This document shows, piece after piece, positions 21,420 through 32,144 of a stretch of DNA of 64,000 nt (the stretch's first letter is position 1; every line of letters starts with the position of its first letter). A program made the translations under genes and the position numbers. The notes beneath the pieces were generated by a model. It did no database searches, was not told the DNA's origin, and saw only the letters and a program-made list of their open reading frames with translations. Source of the DNA: Rhizobium sp. RCAM05350 (GTDB lineage Bacteria; Pseudomonadota; Alphaproteobacteria; Rhizobiales; Rhizobiaceae); NCBI GenBank assembly GCA_024426085.1, contig CP087974.1, positions 1,674,001 through 1,738,000 of the forward strand. The letters are read 5' to 3'.

Positions 21420-22181
21420 ATGATGAAGAAAACCCTGATCCTTGCCACATCCCTGTTCGTTGCGCTTTCCAGTTTTGCGGAGGCGCAGGACCGGTACCAG
21501 AACCGCCCTCCGGTCATTGTCAGCCCTGACCTGACCGCCCCCTGGGTGACCCAGCTCGGCGGACGTCCGGACCGCGTCGTCTATCGCCAGCAGCGACCTA
21601 TCGCGGTCCAGCAGCAGGGCGCCACCCGAAAACAGTATCTGTTCCAGAAGCGCGTCCAGCGTTCCGGCGCGGGTGTCGCACAGCCGGTGGCAATGACGCG
21701 CGCCCAGCGGCCCGTGCGCCAGATGGACCCGCAATTCCTGCCGCAGACCGTTGCCTATGACGGCAAGGAAAAGGCGGGCACGATCGTCATCGATACCAAC
21801 AGCCGTTTCCTCTATCTGGTCACCGGCAACGGCGAGGCACGGCGCTACGGCGTCGGTGTCGGCAAGCCGGGTTTCGAATGGGCAGGCGCCCACAGGGTGA
21901 CGCGCAAGGCGGAATGGCCGGTCTGGACGCCGCCATCGGAAATGCGCGCCCGCGAGGCGGCCAAGGGTCACTATCTGCCCACCAGCATGAGCGGCGGCCC
22001 GGAAAATCCGCTCGGTGCCCGCGCCATGTATCTCGGCTCGACGCTTTACCGCATCCATGGCACCAATGCGCCCTGGACGATCGGTTATGCCGTTTCGTCA
22101 GGCTGCATCCGCATGCGCAACGAGGACGTGACCGATCTCTACGAACGCGTGAAAGTCGGCACCAAGGTTGTGGTGATTTAA
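21420..22181 (+). CDS. L,D-transpeptidase (YkuD domain), first of two
   Basis: 253 residues, intact. A signal peptide (LILATSLFVALSSFAEAQ) is followed by a Gln/Arg-rich linker to about residue 110 and then the YkuD catalytic domain: GTIVIDTNSRFLYLV, the substrate-side His in YRIHGTNAPWTIG and the nucleophile in SSGCIRMRN. These enzymes form 3-3 peptidoglycan cross-links or attach proteins to the wall, which is prominent in polar-growing Rhizobiaceae. The next gene is a second enzyme of the same family. Confidence 0.9.
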   Translation: MMKKTLILATSLFVALSSFAEAQDRYQNRPPVIVSPDLTAPWVTQLGGRPDRVVYRQQRPIAVQQQGATRKQYLFQKRVQRSGAGVAQPVAMTRAQRPVRQMDPQFLPQTVAYDGKEKAGTIVIDTNSRFLYLVTGNGEARRYGVGVGKPGFEWAGAHRVTRKAEWPVWTPPSEMRAREAAKGHYLPTSMSGGPENPLGARAMYLGSTLYRIHGTNAPWTIGYAVSSGCIRMRNEDVTDLYERVKVGTKVVVI

Positions 22182-22349
22182 CCCGCCGCTTACCCGCCGG
22201 AGGGCCACAACGTGGCCTTTCGGCAACAGCGGTTCCAGCGATACAGCCATGTCGATCACATTTTCTCTATCCAAGACCCGTTAGACTTGCGTAAAACACG
22301 ATATTGAATAGCGTTTCGCAGCTTAGGGCTGGAGAGGGAATCCATTTTG

Positions 22350-23044
22350 ATGAGATATGCGTTGAAATCGTTGGCCGCGGCCGGATTTGCGGCCGCTGTC
22401 GTGCTTGGCGCGTCGAGGCGCATTGGCCTTCATGCCGGGCGAACCGGCAGGCGCAAAGCCAAGTTCCGACGTCACGCTGGTGGCGATGGAAAAGAAGCCG
22501 GCCCAAAAGTTCTGGCGGACCAAGGTGCGGCTGAGCACGGACGAGGCGCCAGGCACCATCATCGTCGATACCAACAACAAGTATCTCTATTATATCGAAG
22601 GTCCGAACCGGGCGACCCGCTACGGCATCGGCGTCGGCCGCGAAGGCTTTGGCTGGTCGGGCGTCGTCAAGGTCCAGCGCAAGGCCGAATGGCCGGGCTG
22701 GACGCCGCCGAAGGAAATGATCGCCCGCGAGCGCAAGAAGGGCCATATCCTGCCGGCCTATCAGGAAGGCGGCATCGACAACCCGCTCGGCGCCCGCGCG
22801 CTCTATCTCTACAAGGGCGGCAACGATTCCCGGCTTCCGAATCCACGGTACCAACCAGCCCTGGACGATCGGCCTCAACATGTCGTCCGGCTGCATCCGC
22901 ATGATGAACAAGGACGTGGAACACCTCTACAAACGCGCCGACATAGGCACCAAGGTCATCGTCATCGGCCCCGGCAACAAGCAGGGCGATGTCTCCTATG
23001 ACGACCGTGGCGTCGATATCCTGAGGACGATTTTCGGCGGCTGA
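22350..23044 (+). CDS. L,D-transpeptidase (YkuD domain), second of two (frameshifted)
   Basis: About 230 residues. The start at 22350 has GGAGAGGGA upstream. A signal peptide (LKSLAAAGFAAAVVLGA) is cut by a frame break near 22415. The YkuD domain runs from GTIIVDTNNKYLYYI. A second break near 22830 precedes the catalytic stretch RIHGTNQPWTIG and MSSGCIRMMNKDV. The domain is close to that of the preceding gene, so the pair looks like a tandem duplication, although the linker here is much shorter. A strong terminator follows. Confidence 0.87.
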
Positions 23045-23064
23045 GTCCATCGGAGCTAATATTG

Positions 23065-23099
23065 AAAAGACCCGCGCATCACAGGTGCGCGGGTCTTTT
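23065..23099. terminator. Bidirectional Rho-independent terminator
   Basis: A perfect 14-bp stem AAAAGACCCGCGCA / TGCGCGGGTCTTTT with a 7-base loop. It serves both the transpeptidase gene on the plus strand and glcF on the minus strand, since A- and T-runs flank both sides. Confidence 0.93.
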
Positions 23100-23116
23100 C
23101 ATGTCCGGTTTTCAGT

Positions 23117-24440
23117 TTATTCGGCGGCAACCTTCGCCTCAGCCAAGCCGAGCGAAGCCGGCTCTTCACCGCCATAGGCCCAGTCCAGCAATTCGACCGT
23201 GTGCAGGATCGGCATGGCCGTGCCGGTGGCGATTTGGGTGATGCAGCCGATATTGCCGGTGGCGATGATGTCGGCTTTGGTTGCCTCAATATTCTTCACC
23301 TTGCGCGCCTTGAGCGTTGCCGAAATCTCCGGCTGCAGGATGTTGTAGGTGCCGGCCGAGCCACAACAGAGATGGCCCTCGGCCGGATCGCGGACGGTGA
23401 AGCCGGCATTCCGCAACAACAGTTTCGGCGCCATGGTGATCTTCTGGCCGTGCTGCATCGAGCAGGCGGAATGGTAGGCGACGATCAGGTTTTTCGGTTC
23501 CTGATGCGGCAGGTCGAGCGTCGACAGGTATTCGGTAATGTCCTTGGCCAGGACCGAGACGCGCGGCCTTTTCCGCATAGGCCGGATCGAGCCTCAGCAT
23601 ATGGCCATAGTCCTTGATGGTGGTGCCGCAGCCCGAGGCGGTGATGATGATGGCATCGAGGCCCCCGTGTCTGCAACCTTCACCCAGACATCGACATTGC
23701 GGCGGGCAGCGGCAAGCGCCTGCTCCTCGCGGCCCATATGGTGGACCAGCGCCCCCGCAACAGCCCTCGCCTTCCGGCACCACGACCTCGACGCCAAGCC
23801 GCGTCAACAGCCGGATGGTCGCCTCGTTGATCCCGGGTTTCAGCACCGGCTGGGCGCAGCCGGTGAGAATGGCGACACGGCCACGCTTCTCCGTTTGGGC
23901 AGCACGAATGCCGGGCACGGATGCTGTAGATGGTGAGGCGATTTCCGCTGGTGCCAGATCGAGCATGACACCGAAAGTCTTCAGGAACGGCACCCGCTTC
24001 ACAGCCGCCGCAAACGGCCGGCCGAGCCGGGCCGCCTTCAAGGCCAGCCGCAACCGCCCGGGATAGGGTAGAACCGCCGCCAGCACGCTGCGCACCAGCC
24101 GGTCCTTCAAGGGACGCTTGTAGGTCTGCTCGATATGGACACGGGCATGATCGACCAGGTGCATGTAGTTGACGCCGGACGGACAGGTGGTCATGCAGGC
24201 AAGGCAGGACAGGCAGCGGTCGATATGGGTGACCACTTCCTCATCGGCCGCACGGCCATTTTCCAGCATGTCCTTGATCAGATAAATCCGCCCGCGCGGA
24301 CTGTCGAGCTCGTTGCCGAGCGTCACATAGGTGGGACAGGTGGCTGTGCAGAAGCCGCAATGCACGCATTTGCGCAGGATCCCCTCGGATTCGGCAACAT
24401 GCGGATCGGCGAGCTGGGCGGGGGTGAAGTTGGTCTGCAT
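23117..24440 (-). CDS. glcF: Glycolate oxidase iron-sulfur subunit (frameshifted)
   Basis: Electron-transfer subunit of the membrane-associated glycolate oxidase. The N-terminal part has two 4Fe-4S motifs: CVHCGFCTATCP near residue 25 and CLSCLACMTTCP near residue 75. Two CCG domains follow, with GEGCCGALVHH and LCCGSAGTYN after correction. Frame breaks lie near 23753 and 23663 (extra G in G-runs) and near 23558 (two bases of CGCG lost). Corrected length is about 440 residues, normal for GlcF. The last gene of glcDEF, 58 bases after glcE. Confidence 0.93.
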
Positions 24441-24498
24441 CAGGCGCCACGCTCCGATGTTACGCAGTGGCAGAGAGGCCGCATACTCATCATCTCCA

Positions 24499-25701
24499 TC
24501 ACCCCATCTTCCCCGGATTGAATATCCCCTTGGGATCGAATTTTTCCTTCAGCCGCGCCGACAACGCCGCCACGGCAGGCGGCTCCGGTTCGAAAGCCGG
24601 CGTCACTTCGCGCACGGCGTCCGAGGCACGGACCAGCGTTGCATGGCCGCCACCGATGCCCTTGATAAAGCGGCGCAGCAGGTCCGCATCAGCCTCGGCC
24701 TCCATGCGCAGCCAGACGAGGCCGCCCTGCCAGTCGTAGAAGGCGTCAACGCCAGTTTGCAACCGCAAGGCTGCAACCAGCTGATGGCCGGCGGTTGGCG
24801 CGACGGAGACCCGCCAGAGCGGTTTTTGCGTACCATCCGCATAGGGTTTAACATCACGGATATCCCGCCAGAGCTTTTCCGTCACCTCCTGGTCAAGCAC
24901 CGTCCTGGGCGCGACTTGGGCGAAGGCGGCTTTGAGTTTTTCGGCCCGGACAGTCACCGAGGCCGGCAGTCCCTCGAGGCGCAGGACCGTGGCCGCGCCC
25001 TCCGGATGGCTGCTGCCGATGAAACGGTAGCGCACGCTTTCCGTCAGATGGGCGGCACCCGACACTTCGACAGGCATGGATAGCGCATGCGCCATGGCGG
25101 CGGCGGCCTGGGCGTCGTCGAGGCCGAACGCCACGATCGTGGCGGCGGCAGGCGGCAAAGGCAGGACCTTGAACGTCACTTCGGTCAGAAGCCCCAGCGT
25201 GCCGTGCGATCCGCAGAGCAGCTTGACCAGATCGAGCCCGGTGACGTTTTTCATCACCCGGCCGCCGGATTTGATCGCCTCGCCCGATCCGTTGACGAAA
25301 CGGATGCCAAGCAGATGATCGCGCGCGGCACCGGCTGTGATGCGGCGCGGGCCGGAGACATTGGCGGCAAAGACGCCGCCGATGGTCGGATCGCCGTTGG
25401 TACCCATGATACCACGATGATCCATCGGCTCGAACGCAAGCATCTGGCGATTGTCGAGAAGTGCCGCCTCGATCTCAGCCATCGGCGTTCCAGCCTTGGC
25501 GCTCATCGTCATCTCGGCCGGATTGTAGCTGACGATGCCGGACAGATTTCGCGCCGAGAGCACCTGCTGCGCCTGGACCCGGTTCCCAAAGCCCGAACGC
25601 GTGCCGCCACCGGTTATCGCCAGCGGCGTTCCCTGTGCCGCCGCCTGCCGGATGATATCGGCGGCTTCCATTTCTGATGTCGGTTCGAAGTCCATGCTCA
25701 T
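24499..25701 (-). CDS. glcE: Glycolate oxidase FAD-binding subunit
   Basis: 400 residues, intact. A PCMH-type FAD-binding domain: ITGGGTRSGFG early, then GTNGDPTIGGVFAANVSGPRR and GGRVMKNVTGLDLVKLLCGSHG. The short C-terminal domain ends DPKGIFNPGKMG, the family signature. Works with GlcD and GlcF to oxidise glycolate to glyoxylate. The ATG at 25701 overlaps the glcD TGA (ATGA), which fixes the start. The same frame stays open upstream into glcD but that part belongs to glcD. Confidence 0.95.
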   Translation of the reverse strand: MSMDFEPTSEMEAADIIRQAAAQGTPLAITGGGTRSGFGNRVQAQQVLSARNLSGIVSYNPAEMTMSAKAGTPMAEIEAALLDNRQMLAFEPMDHRGIMGTNGDPTIGGVFAANVSGPRRITAGAARDHLLGIRFVNGSGEAIKSGGRVMKNVTGLDLVKLLCGSHGTLGLLTEVTFKVLPLPPAAATIVAFGLDDAQAAAAMAHALSMPVEVSGAAHLTESVRYRFIGSSHPEGAATVLRLEGLPASVTVRAEKLKAAFAQVAPRTVLDQEVTEKLWRDIRDVKPYADGTQKPLWRVSVAPTAGHQLVAALRLQTGVDAFYDWQGGLVWLRMEAEADADLLRRFIKGIGGGHATLVRASDAVREVTPAFEPEPPAVAALSARLKEKFDPKGIFNPGKMG

Positions 25702-27129
25702 GCGGCCGGGCGTCCTTCCAGCGGAAAGACTTTTGAGGGGTTCATGATCCATTGCGGATCGAAGGCGGCGCGCGGCCATCTGCTGGTTCAGGTCGACCTG
25801 ATCGAACTGGTGCAGCATCAGGTCGCTTCTCGATGCCGACGCCATGTTCACCGGTCAGGCAACCACCGGCATCGACGCAGAGCCTCAGAATATCATTGCC
25901 CGCCGCTTCGGCGCGCCGCGTCTTCCGGATCGTTGATATTGTAGAGGATCAGCGGGTGCATGTTGCCGTCACCGGCGTGGAAGACGTTGGCGACGCGCAG
26001 GCCGTAGCCGTCGATGATCTCGCTGGTCTTCTTCAGGACGTAAGAAAGCTGGCTGAGCGGCACCGTGCCATCCATGCAGATATAATCGGCAATGCGGCCG
26101 GTGGCACCGAAGGCAGATTTGCGGCCTTTCCAGATCAGGGCGGCCTCCGTCGCCGATTGGCTTTCGCGGATGGTCGCGACGCCATGGCGGCGAGCAATCT
26201 CGATGATGCTGGCGAGCATCGCTTCCATCTCGGCTTCCGATCCCTCGACCTCGACGATCAGAAGCGCCTCGACATCCATCGGATACCCGGCCTGCGCAAA
26301 CGCCTCGCAGATGCCGATGGCCGGCTTGTCCATGAATTCGATGGCGACCGGGATGATCCCGGAACCGATGACTTCCGCAACGCAAGCCCCCGCCTCTTCC
26401 GACGACATGAAGCCGAACAGCACCGGCCGGGTTCCCTCCGGCTTGGCAAGCAGCCGCACCGTTGCCTCGGTGACGATGCCGAGCTGGCCTTCCGAGCCGC
26501 AGACGAGGCCGAGCAGGTCATAGCCGGGCGCATCCAGCGCTTTGCCACCCAGTTCGATCACGGTACCATCGAACAGCACCATCTTGACGCCCAAAAGGTT
26601 GTTGGTGGTCACGCCGTATTTCAGGCAATGGGCGCCGCCGGAATTCATGCCGATATTGCCGCCGATGGTGCAGGCAAGCTGCGAGCTTGGGTCCGGCGCA
26701 TAGAAGAAGCCGTCGGCGGAGACCGCTTCGGAAATGTTGAGATTGGTGACGCCCGCCTGCACCGTCGCGGTGCGGTTGGCAAAATCGATATCGAGGATGC
26801 GCGACATCTTCGACAGACCGATCACCACCGCATCGGATTGCGGAATGGCGCCCCCGACAGCGAGGTGCCCGCCCCGCGCGGTACGACGGGAATGCCGTAG
26901 CGGCTGCAATATTTCAAGACGGCGGCCACCTGCGCCGTGCTTTCCGGCAAAGCGACGGCCAAAGGCACCTGACGATAGGCAATGAAGGCGTCCGTTTCGA
27001 ACGGCACCAGTCCGCGTTTTTCACTGATCAGACAGCCTGCCGGCAGGATATCGGCCAGATCCTCGACGATCTGATGGCGGCGCGAGCACGGATGGTTTCG
27101 GCTCCAGAAAGGCAATCGTCTCCGGCATA
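25698..27129 (-). CDS. glcD: Glycolate oxidase catalytic subunit (frameshifted)
   Basis: About 478 residues. The FAD-linked oxidase core shows VPRGAGTSLSGG, DPSSQLACTIGGNIG and GLVCGSEGQLGIVTE. The C-terminal FAD domain has NVFHAGDGNMHPLILYN, GEHGVGIEKRDLM after correction, and the ending NPSKVFPLEGRPAA. Frame breaks are seen near 27080 (CG lost), 26858, and several between 25770 and 25920. The start at 27129 (MPETIAFLEP) follows GGGAGG. First gene of glcDEF, divergent from a LysR gene 116 bases away. Confidence 0.92.
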
Positions 27130-27164
27130 TCAGCCTCCCGGCGTATTCGTACTGCGGCGTGATT

Positions 27165-27183
27165 GGTATTTTTTCTTTACCAC
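27165..27183. promoter_or_regulatory. Candidate LysR-type operator between glcD and the LysR gene
   Basis: TGGTA, nine bases, TACCA: a perfect 5-bp inverted repeat of the T-N11-A class in the 116-base divergent gap. A plausible site for the adjacent LysR protein; found by eye only. Confidence 0.35.
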
Positions 27184-27245
27184 TTTCACCATGGCGCAGC
27201 GAATGCTAATCAGTTTTTCTGTTTTCGAAACAATGGTCAAGATTG

Positions 27246-28144
27246 ATGACAAATCTGGGCGATCTTGAGGTGTTCACGCGTGTCGTATCGACCGGCAGTA
27301 TGTCGGCGGCGGGGCGGGCACTGGGGTTTTCCCCAGCTGTTATTTCCAAACGCATCAAACGGCTGGAAGGCCGGCTCGGCACGCGGCTCTTCCAGCGCAC
27401 CACGCGGCAGATATCGCTGACCGAAGCAGGCCAGGGATTCTACGACCGCGTGCTCGGGATCATGGCCGGTATAGAAGAAGCCGAAGCCTTTGCCTCCGGC
27501 CGGTCCGGCCAGCCGCAGGGTACGTTGCGCATCACCGCCCCCACCTCCTTCGGCCGCATGCATGTGGCGCCGCATCTCGCCCGCTTCATCGAGGCGCATC
27601 CTGATCTCGTGCTCAACATCGTGCTTTCGGACGAATTCACCGATATCGTCGCCGAGAGTTTCGACCTTGCCATCCGCATCGGCGAACTCAGCGATTCGAC
27701 ACTGGTGGCGCGCAAGCTGGTGCCGGTGCGGCGTATCCTCTGCGCCTCGCCGGCCTATATCTCGCGCTACGGGATGCCGGAAACCATCGATGACCTCGGC
27801 GATCATATCTGCCTTCGCCAGCACAATCACGACACCTGGAAGCTGGAAAGCGAGGCGGACTCGATGAGCTACAGACCGCAGGGCCGGCTGATCACCAATT
27901 CCTCGGAAGTGGTGCGCGAAGCCGTGCTGTCCGGCGCTGGAATTGCGCTGCGCTCGACCTGGGATGTCGGCAGCGACCTGAAATCGGGGAAAGCTGGTGC
28001 AGGTCCTGCCCGCCTGGGAAGGCTCCCCGCAACCTGTTCGTTTCGGCGCTTTATCCCAGTCGCCAGTTCCTGCCGGCCAAGGTACGGCTGTTCATCGATT
28101 ACCTCGCCGGCCTCTATGGACCGGAGCCCTATTGGGAGCGGTAG
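27246..28144 (+). CDS. LysR-family transcriptional regulator (frameshifted)
   Basis: About 300 residues. The N-terminal winged helix-turn-helix reads LEVFTRVVSTGSMSAAGRALG and SKRIKRLEGRLGTRLFQRT; the effector domain starts at GTLRITAPTSFGR. Two breaks near 27990 and 28030 scramble the C-terminal third, which corrects to LVQVLPAWEGS, NLFVSALYPSRQFLPAKVRLF and ends EPYWER (TAG at 28144). Start ATG at 27246. It is divergent from glcDEF and may control it in response to glycolate or a related acid; this is inference from position. Confidence 0.88.
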
Positions 28145-29569
28145 GCTTCCGGCGGGATGCGGTCCCAGAAACCGTGACGGCGGATATGCTGCCTGCGCAA
28201 ATCAGCCACGTAGTCGGCATGCGGCATCAAGCCGTCATTGCCGCCGGGACGCTTTGCCAGCGCTGAAAGCCTTGCAAGATAATCGGCGCCGTATCCGTAG
28301 GCTTCTGACAGGCCGCGGCTGATGATACGGTCGAGCAGGGCGCGGTAGAGCGCGGTTGCCGCCGCCGGATAATCAGTCTCGAAAGCCTCGGCGGCCGGCA
28401 GCAGAAACTCGTAGAATTCGCCTTCCCAGACACCCCAGCGGGCGACGACATAACGCGCCGCGAGATCGAGCCTTGGCCAGGCGAGATAGAAGCGCAACGC
28501 TGCATGCGGTTCGCGGTGGTGCTCGACGAAGGCGAAGGCCTTGTCCAGCGCCTCGAATTCCTCGAAATCGCCGGCCTTGGCTATATATTCCCGCAGCACC
28601 CCGGCATCGAGCCCCTGCTCGAAAATCTTCCAGCGAACGGCCTGCGAAGCTGGGCGGTCTTTTAAACCATCGAGGATGGCGGCCTCGAGCCGGTCCTTGT
28701 CCGGCAACGGCTTTACATCGCCGCTGAGCACCTCGGCACGGCGGGCAAAGCCGATCCGCGACCTGCGGGGCTTACGCACCCAGATCAGCGCTTCGGAGAA
28801 ACGGCCGGCGGTGTATAACCGTTCGGCAACGGCGACCGGTTCGCGCAACGGCTCCGGCAGACTTTCCTCGATCGCCACATAAGCGTCGAGATCACCGCGG
28901 GCATCGGCAATGGCGCGGCGCACGTAGACGATGGCCGGCAGAAGGGTGGTGCCAGCCGGTATCTTCATCGCCGCAACCAACGTTTCGTCCCAGGCTTTCA
29001 GCACATCCGGCGATAGTGCAGTTGCGATCCGGACCGCGAGCAATGTCCTGATGCCGTGATAGTCCATGCCCTGAAGGCCGGGCGAGATTAGAGCCGGGAT
29101 GCGCGCCTGCTGGTCGACCGGTACGAGCGGCGCCAGACGGCCGGCGGCCTCGCAGGCCTGGACATAGATGCCGGCGATGCGGCCGCTGGAATCGTTGACA
29201 CGCTCGGGAGATCCCTTCGTAGCCGAAGACGAAGCGGATCAGCCGTTCCAGCGCCATGCCCGGATCGACGGCGCCGAATTCCTTGACGATGCTGGCCGAA
29301 ATGCTGTCGAGGTCGTTGCCAAAGGCACGTTCCTTCTGCCAGCGGATGCGCGTGCTGGATTTTTCGAGCGCCGTCAGGCGGCTGTCGATCAGCTTGGCGA
29401 CGCCAGCCGCACCGCTGATCCCGGCGAGCGCGGCATTCAGCCGTTTCTTGAAGGATGTGTTGAGGGCTGCCTCATCCAGCGCGATCTCGATCAGCCGCTC
29501 CAGACCGAGAGTGGTCAGGCCGTCCCGGTCGAGTTTTGCTTTCTTCGCCGCTTTTGCAACTTTTGCCAT
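28129..29569 (-). CDS. DUF6880-like protein (frameshifted)
   Basis: About 480 residues, largely alpha-helical. It begins with a basic, Ala/Lys-rich segment (AKVAKAAKKAKLDRDG), then LGLERLIEIALDEAAL and repeated helical stretches with TPR-like spacing (YTAGRFSEALIWV, ALDKAFAFVEHHREP). One frame break near 29205 separates FVFGYEG from the rest. The pattern resembles uncharacterised proteins grouped as DUF6880; I am only moderately sure of the family. No catalytic motif seen. It converges on the LysR gene with a 16-base overlap at the 3' ends. Confidence 0.68.
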
Positions 29570-29610
29570 GGTCTTGCACAGGTCGATTCGTTTCGAATAT
29601 CCGGCAAGAC

Positions 29611-30896
29611 TTAAAGGCTTTCGCGGTCCTCGTCTGCATGATGCTTGCGGATGCGCCGCACCACCAGCCACATGGCCAGCACTGCGACCGGCACGAAGAG
29701 ACCGGTGAGCACGCTCGATTTGACCGGCAGACCTTCGCTTTCCAGTGCCTTGGCAAGATAACCGAACAGGCCGACGACATAATAGGAGATCGCGGCGACC
29801 GAGAGGCCTTCAACGGTCTGCTGCAGGCGCAGCTGCAGCTTGGCGCGGCGGTCCATCGAATTGAGCAGCACGCTGTTTTGCCGCTCAAGTTCGACATCGA
29901 CCCAGCTTCTGAGCAGCGCCGTGGCGCGGGTGAGCTTGCGCGACAGGTTGGCCTGGCGCTCCTCCACCGACTGGCAGGTGCGCATCGCCGGCGCCAGGCG
30001 CCGCTCCAGGAAGGTGCCGAGCGTTTCATAGCCCGGCACGCCGGTTTCGATCAGCGAGCGGATGCGCTCCTGAACGATGCCGTAATAGGCGCGGCTGGCG
30101 CCGAAACGGTAGAGGCTGAGGGCCGCCCCCGCTTCGAGTTCGGCGGCCAGAAGCGTGATCTCGGCCAGCATCTCATCGGCCTTTTCGCGGGCGCTGGTGC
30201 GCATCCGCTGGGTGACGCCGGTCAGCCCGTCCTCAATCCGGCGGATATCCGGCGACAGCGATTGTGCAAGTGGCAGGCCGAGCATCGCCAGCGTGCGATA
30301 GGTTTCGATATCGAGCAGCCGCTGGACCAGCGCACCCGTTCCGGCCTCCGTCATCCCCTTGTCGATAACGAGGATCTGAGTGAGCCCGTCGCCGTTCTGG
30401 CGGAAATCGGTGAGCACCACCGACTGGCCGTTCTTAATGTCGCTGTAACAGAGGCTAGTCGGATCAGAACGCACTCATCGCGGCGCGGGTTTCCTCCAAA
30501 TCCGGGCGGATTTCCAGCCTGATGCCGGAGATCAGCGTTCCCCGGCGGCGAAAAGCCGTCGCCGAAGGGATGGGTGGTGACCTCGCCGCCGAACTGATCG
30601 GGAATGACGCCATCCCAGAAATAGGTCGAGAATTCGGTGTGTCTTTCCCAGCGTAATGTGCCCTGCCCCCAGGACAGCGCGTGATGGCTGGCCTCGCGGC
30701 TGGGCGGCGACACGCCCCGGGCGCGCGACAATTCGGACAAGACGGCATGATCGACGGCAGCACCGCCATCCGTCATGAAGGCGAGTTGAAAAATCACGCG
30801 CGGCGACGTCACCAGCGCATATGGACGCGCATGGATTTCGCCCAGCGCCTGCGCGCGGGCCGGAGCCGATGGAAATGCAAAACTGCGTTTGGCCAT
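29611..30896 (-). CDS. DUF3422 family membrane-anchored protein (frameshifted)
   Basis: About 428 residues. The N-terminal region has HARPYALVTSPRVIFQLAF and TLRWERHTEFSTYFWDG, conserved in DUF3422. A long helical region follows with probable coiled coils (RLLDIETYRTLAMLGL, LRLQQTVEGLS). Two C-terminal membrane helices (VAAISYYVVGLFGYL, TGLFVPVAVLAMWLVV) precede a basic tail. Frame breaks lie near 30540 and 30475. Role unknown. The helical domain and terminal hairpin resemble membrane-remodelling or CorA-like folds, but that is only a visual impression. Confidence 0.8.
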
Positions 30897-31011
30897 GAAG
30901 CGTTTTCCCCTCTCACGCGTCAATCAGAACCGTCTTATCAACAGGATGAGCAAAAGGGAAAGGACGCATTGACGCAGGCCCGCGTTTGTTGTGTTTCGGC
31001 TTGACTTTGGC

Positions 31012-31036
31012 AAGTGGCTAAAGAAATTGACCACTT
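31012..31036. promoter_or_regulatory. Possible autoregulatory inverted repeat before the FadR-type gene
   Basis: AAGTGG and CCACTT, separated by 13 bases, lie 39 bases before the GTG start of the GntR-family gene. A weak candidate operator. Confidence 0.25.
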
Positions 31037-31074
31037 TCGAGCAGGTGACTAAGTTGGCGCCAAGGAGAGCTGCC

Positions 31075-32116
31075 GTGACAGACGACACCATCGATGCCTT
31101 TGCCCGCATCCCGCACAGCCGGACCTCCGGCGAAATCATCCAGCAGATCGAACTCCTGATCCTCGAAGGCGTGCTGCGCGACAACGAGCGGCTGCCGAGC
31201 GAGCGGGACCTATCGCGCCGTTTCGACGTTTCGCGGCCGATCCTGCGTGAGGCGCTGAAGGAGCTGGAGGCGCGCGGCCTGCTGGTCAGCCATCACGGTG
31301 GCGGCACGTTCGTTGCCGATGTCATCGGCCGGATCTTTCCAAACCGGTGATCGACCTGATCTCGCGCCACCAGAAGGCGACACAGGATTATCTCGAATAT
31401 CGCCGCGAATTGGAGGGCATGACGGCGGACTTGGCCGCACGCCGCGCCACCCGCTTCGACACGACATGCTGACCCGCATCATGGAAGAAATGCGAGCGGC
31501 GCATCTCTCCGGCTCGGCCGAGGGTGGGCTGAAGACCGATGTCGAACTGCACAGCGCCATCGGCGAATGCGCCCATAACATTATCCTCCTGCACACATTG
31601 CGCGCCTGCTACCGGCTTTTGAGCGGCGGTATCTTCTTCAGCCGCGAGGTGTTGTTCGCAGCCCCAGGCGCCGGCGACATGCTGCTTGCCCAGCACGAGG
31701 CGATCTACGAGGCGATCATGGCCGGCAATCCGGTGCAGGCGCGCGAGGCAGCGCAAGCCCATATCGACTTCATCATCACAGCCACACGGGATGCCGAGCG
31801 TTCCGGCGAATGGGCACGGATTTCGCAATTGAGAATGCAGCACGCGACCGGCAGGCCGGGGCCTGATCAATATATAAGCAACACAAAAGACACGCACTGC
31901 GCAAATTTCTGTGCGTATCTCGCCAATGCTGCAAACATGCTCTATAAGGTCGCAACCGACACATTTCGGTGGCGCAATCTCACTAAATTGCCCGTCTTTC
32001 GCATTACCGCCCCCTTCATTGGGCGCGCCATGATAACTATATGTGTCTCACCAAATCTGCGCGTTTACAGGCCGTTTAAAGCGAGCATATTGAAACGATA
32101 TTGCAGACCAAATTGA
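31075..32116 (+). CDS. FadR-subfamily GntR transcriptional regulator (frameshifted)
   Basis: The GTG start at 31075 follows AAGGAG. The N-terminal winged helix has SGEIIQQIELLILEG, LPSERDLSRRFDVSRP and ILREALKELEARGLL. The FCD ligand domain follows after breaks near 31340 and 31463 and includes DVELHSAIGECAHNII and HEAIYEAIMAGNP. Members of this PdhR/LldR-like branch sense organic acids. Homology seems to end near 31865; the frame then runs on through AT-rich DNA to 32116, so the true stop is uncertain and may lie near 31880. No obvious target operon adjoins it. Confidence 0.8.
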
Positions 32117-32144
32117 TTCGTTTTTTTGAAAGGATGCCCTGACG

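Noticed and set aside
29536..30522. A 328-codon plus-strand frame opposite the DUF3422 gene
   Set aside because: Antisense shadow; no ribosome site and no family pattern.
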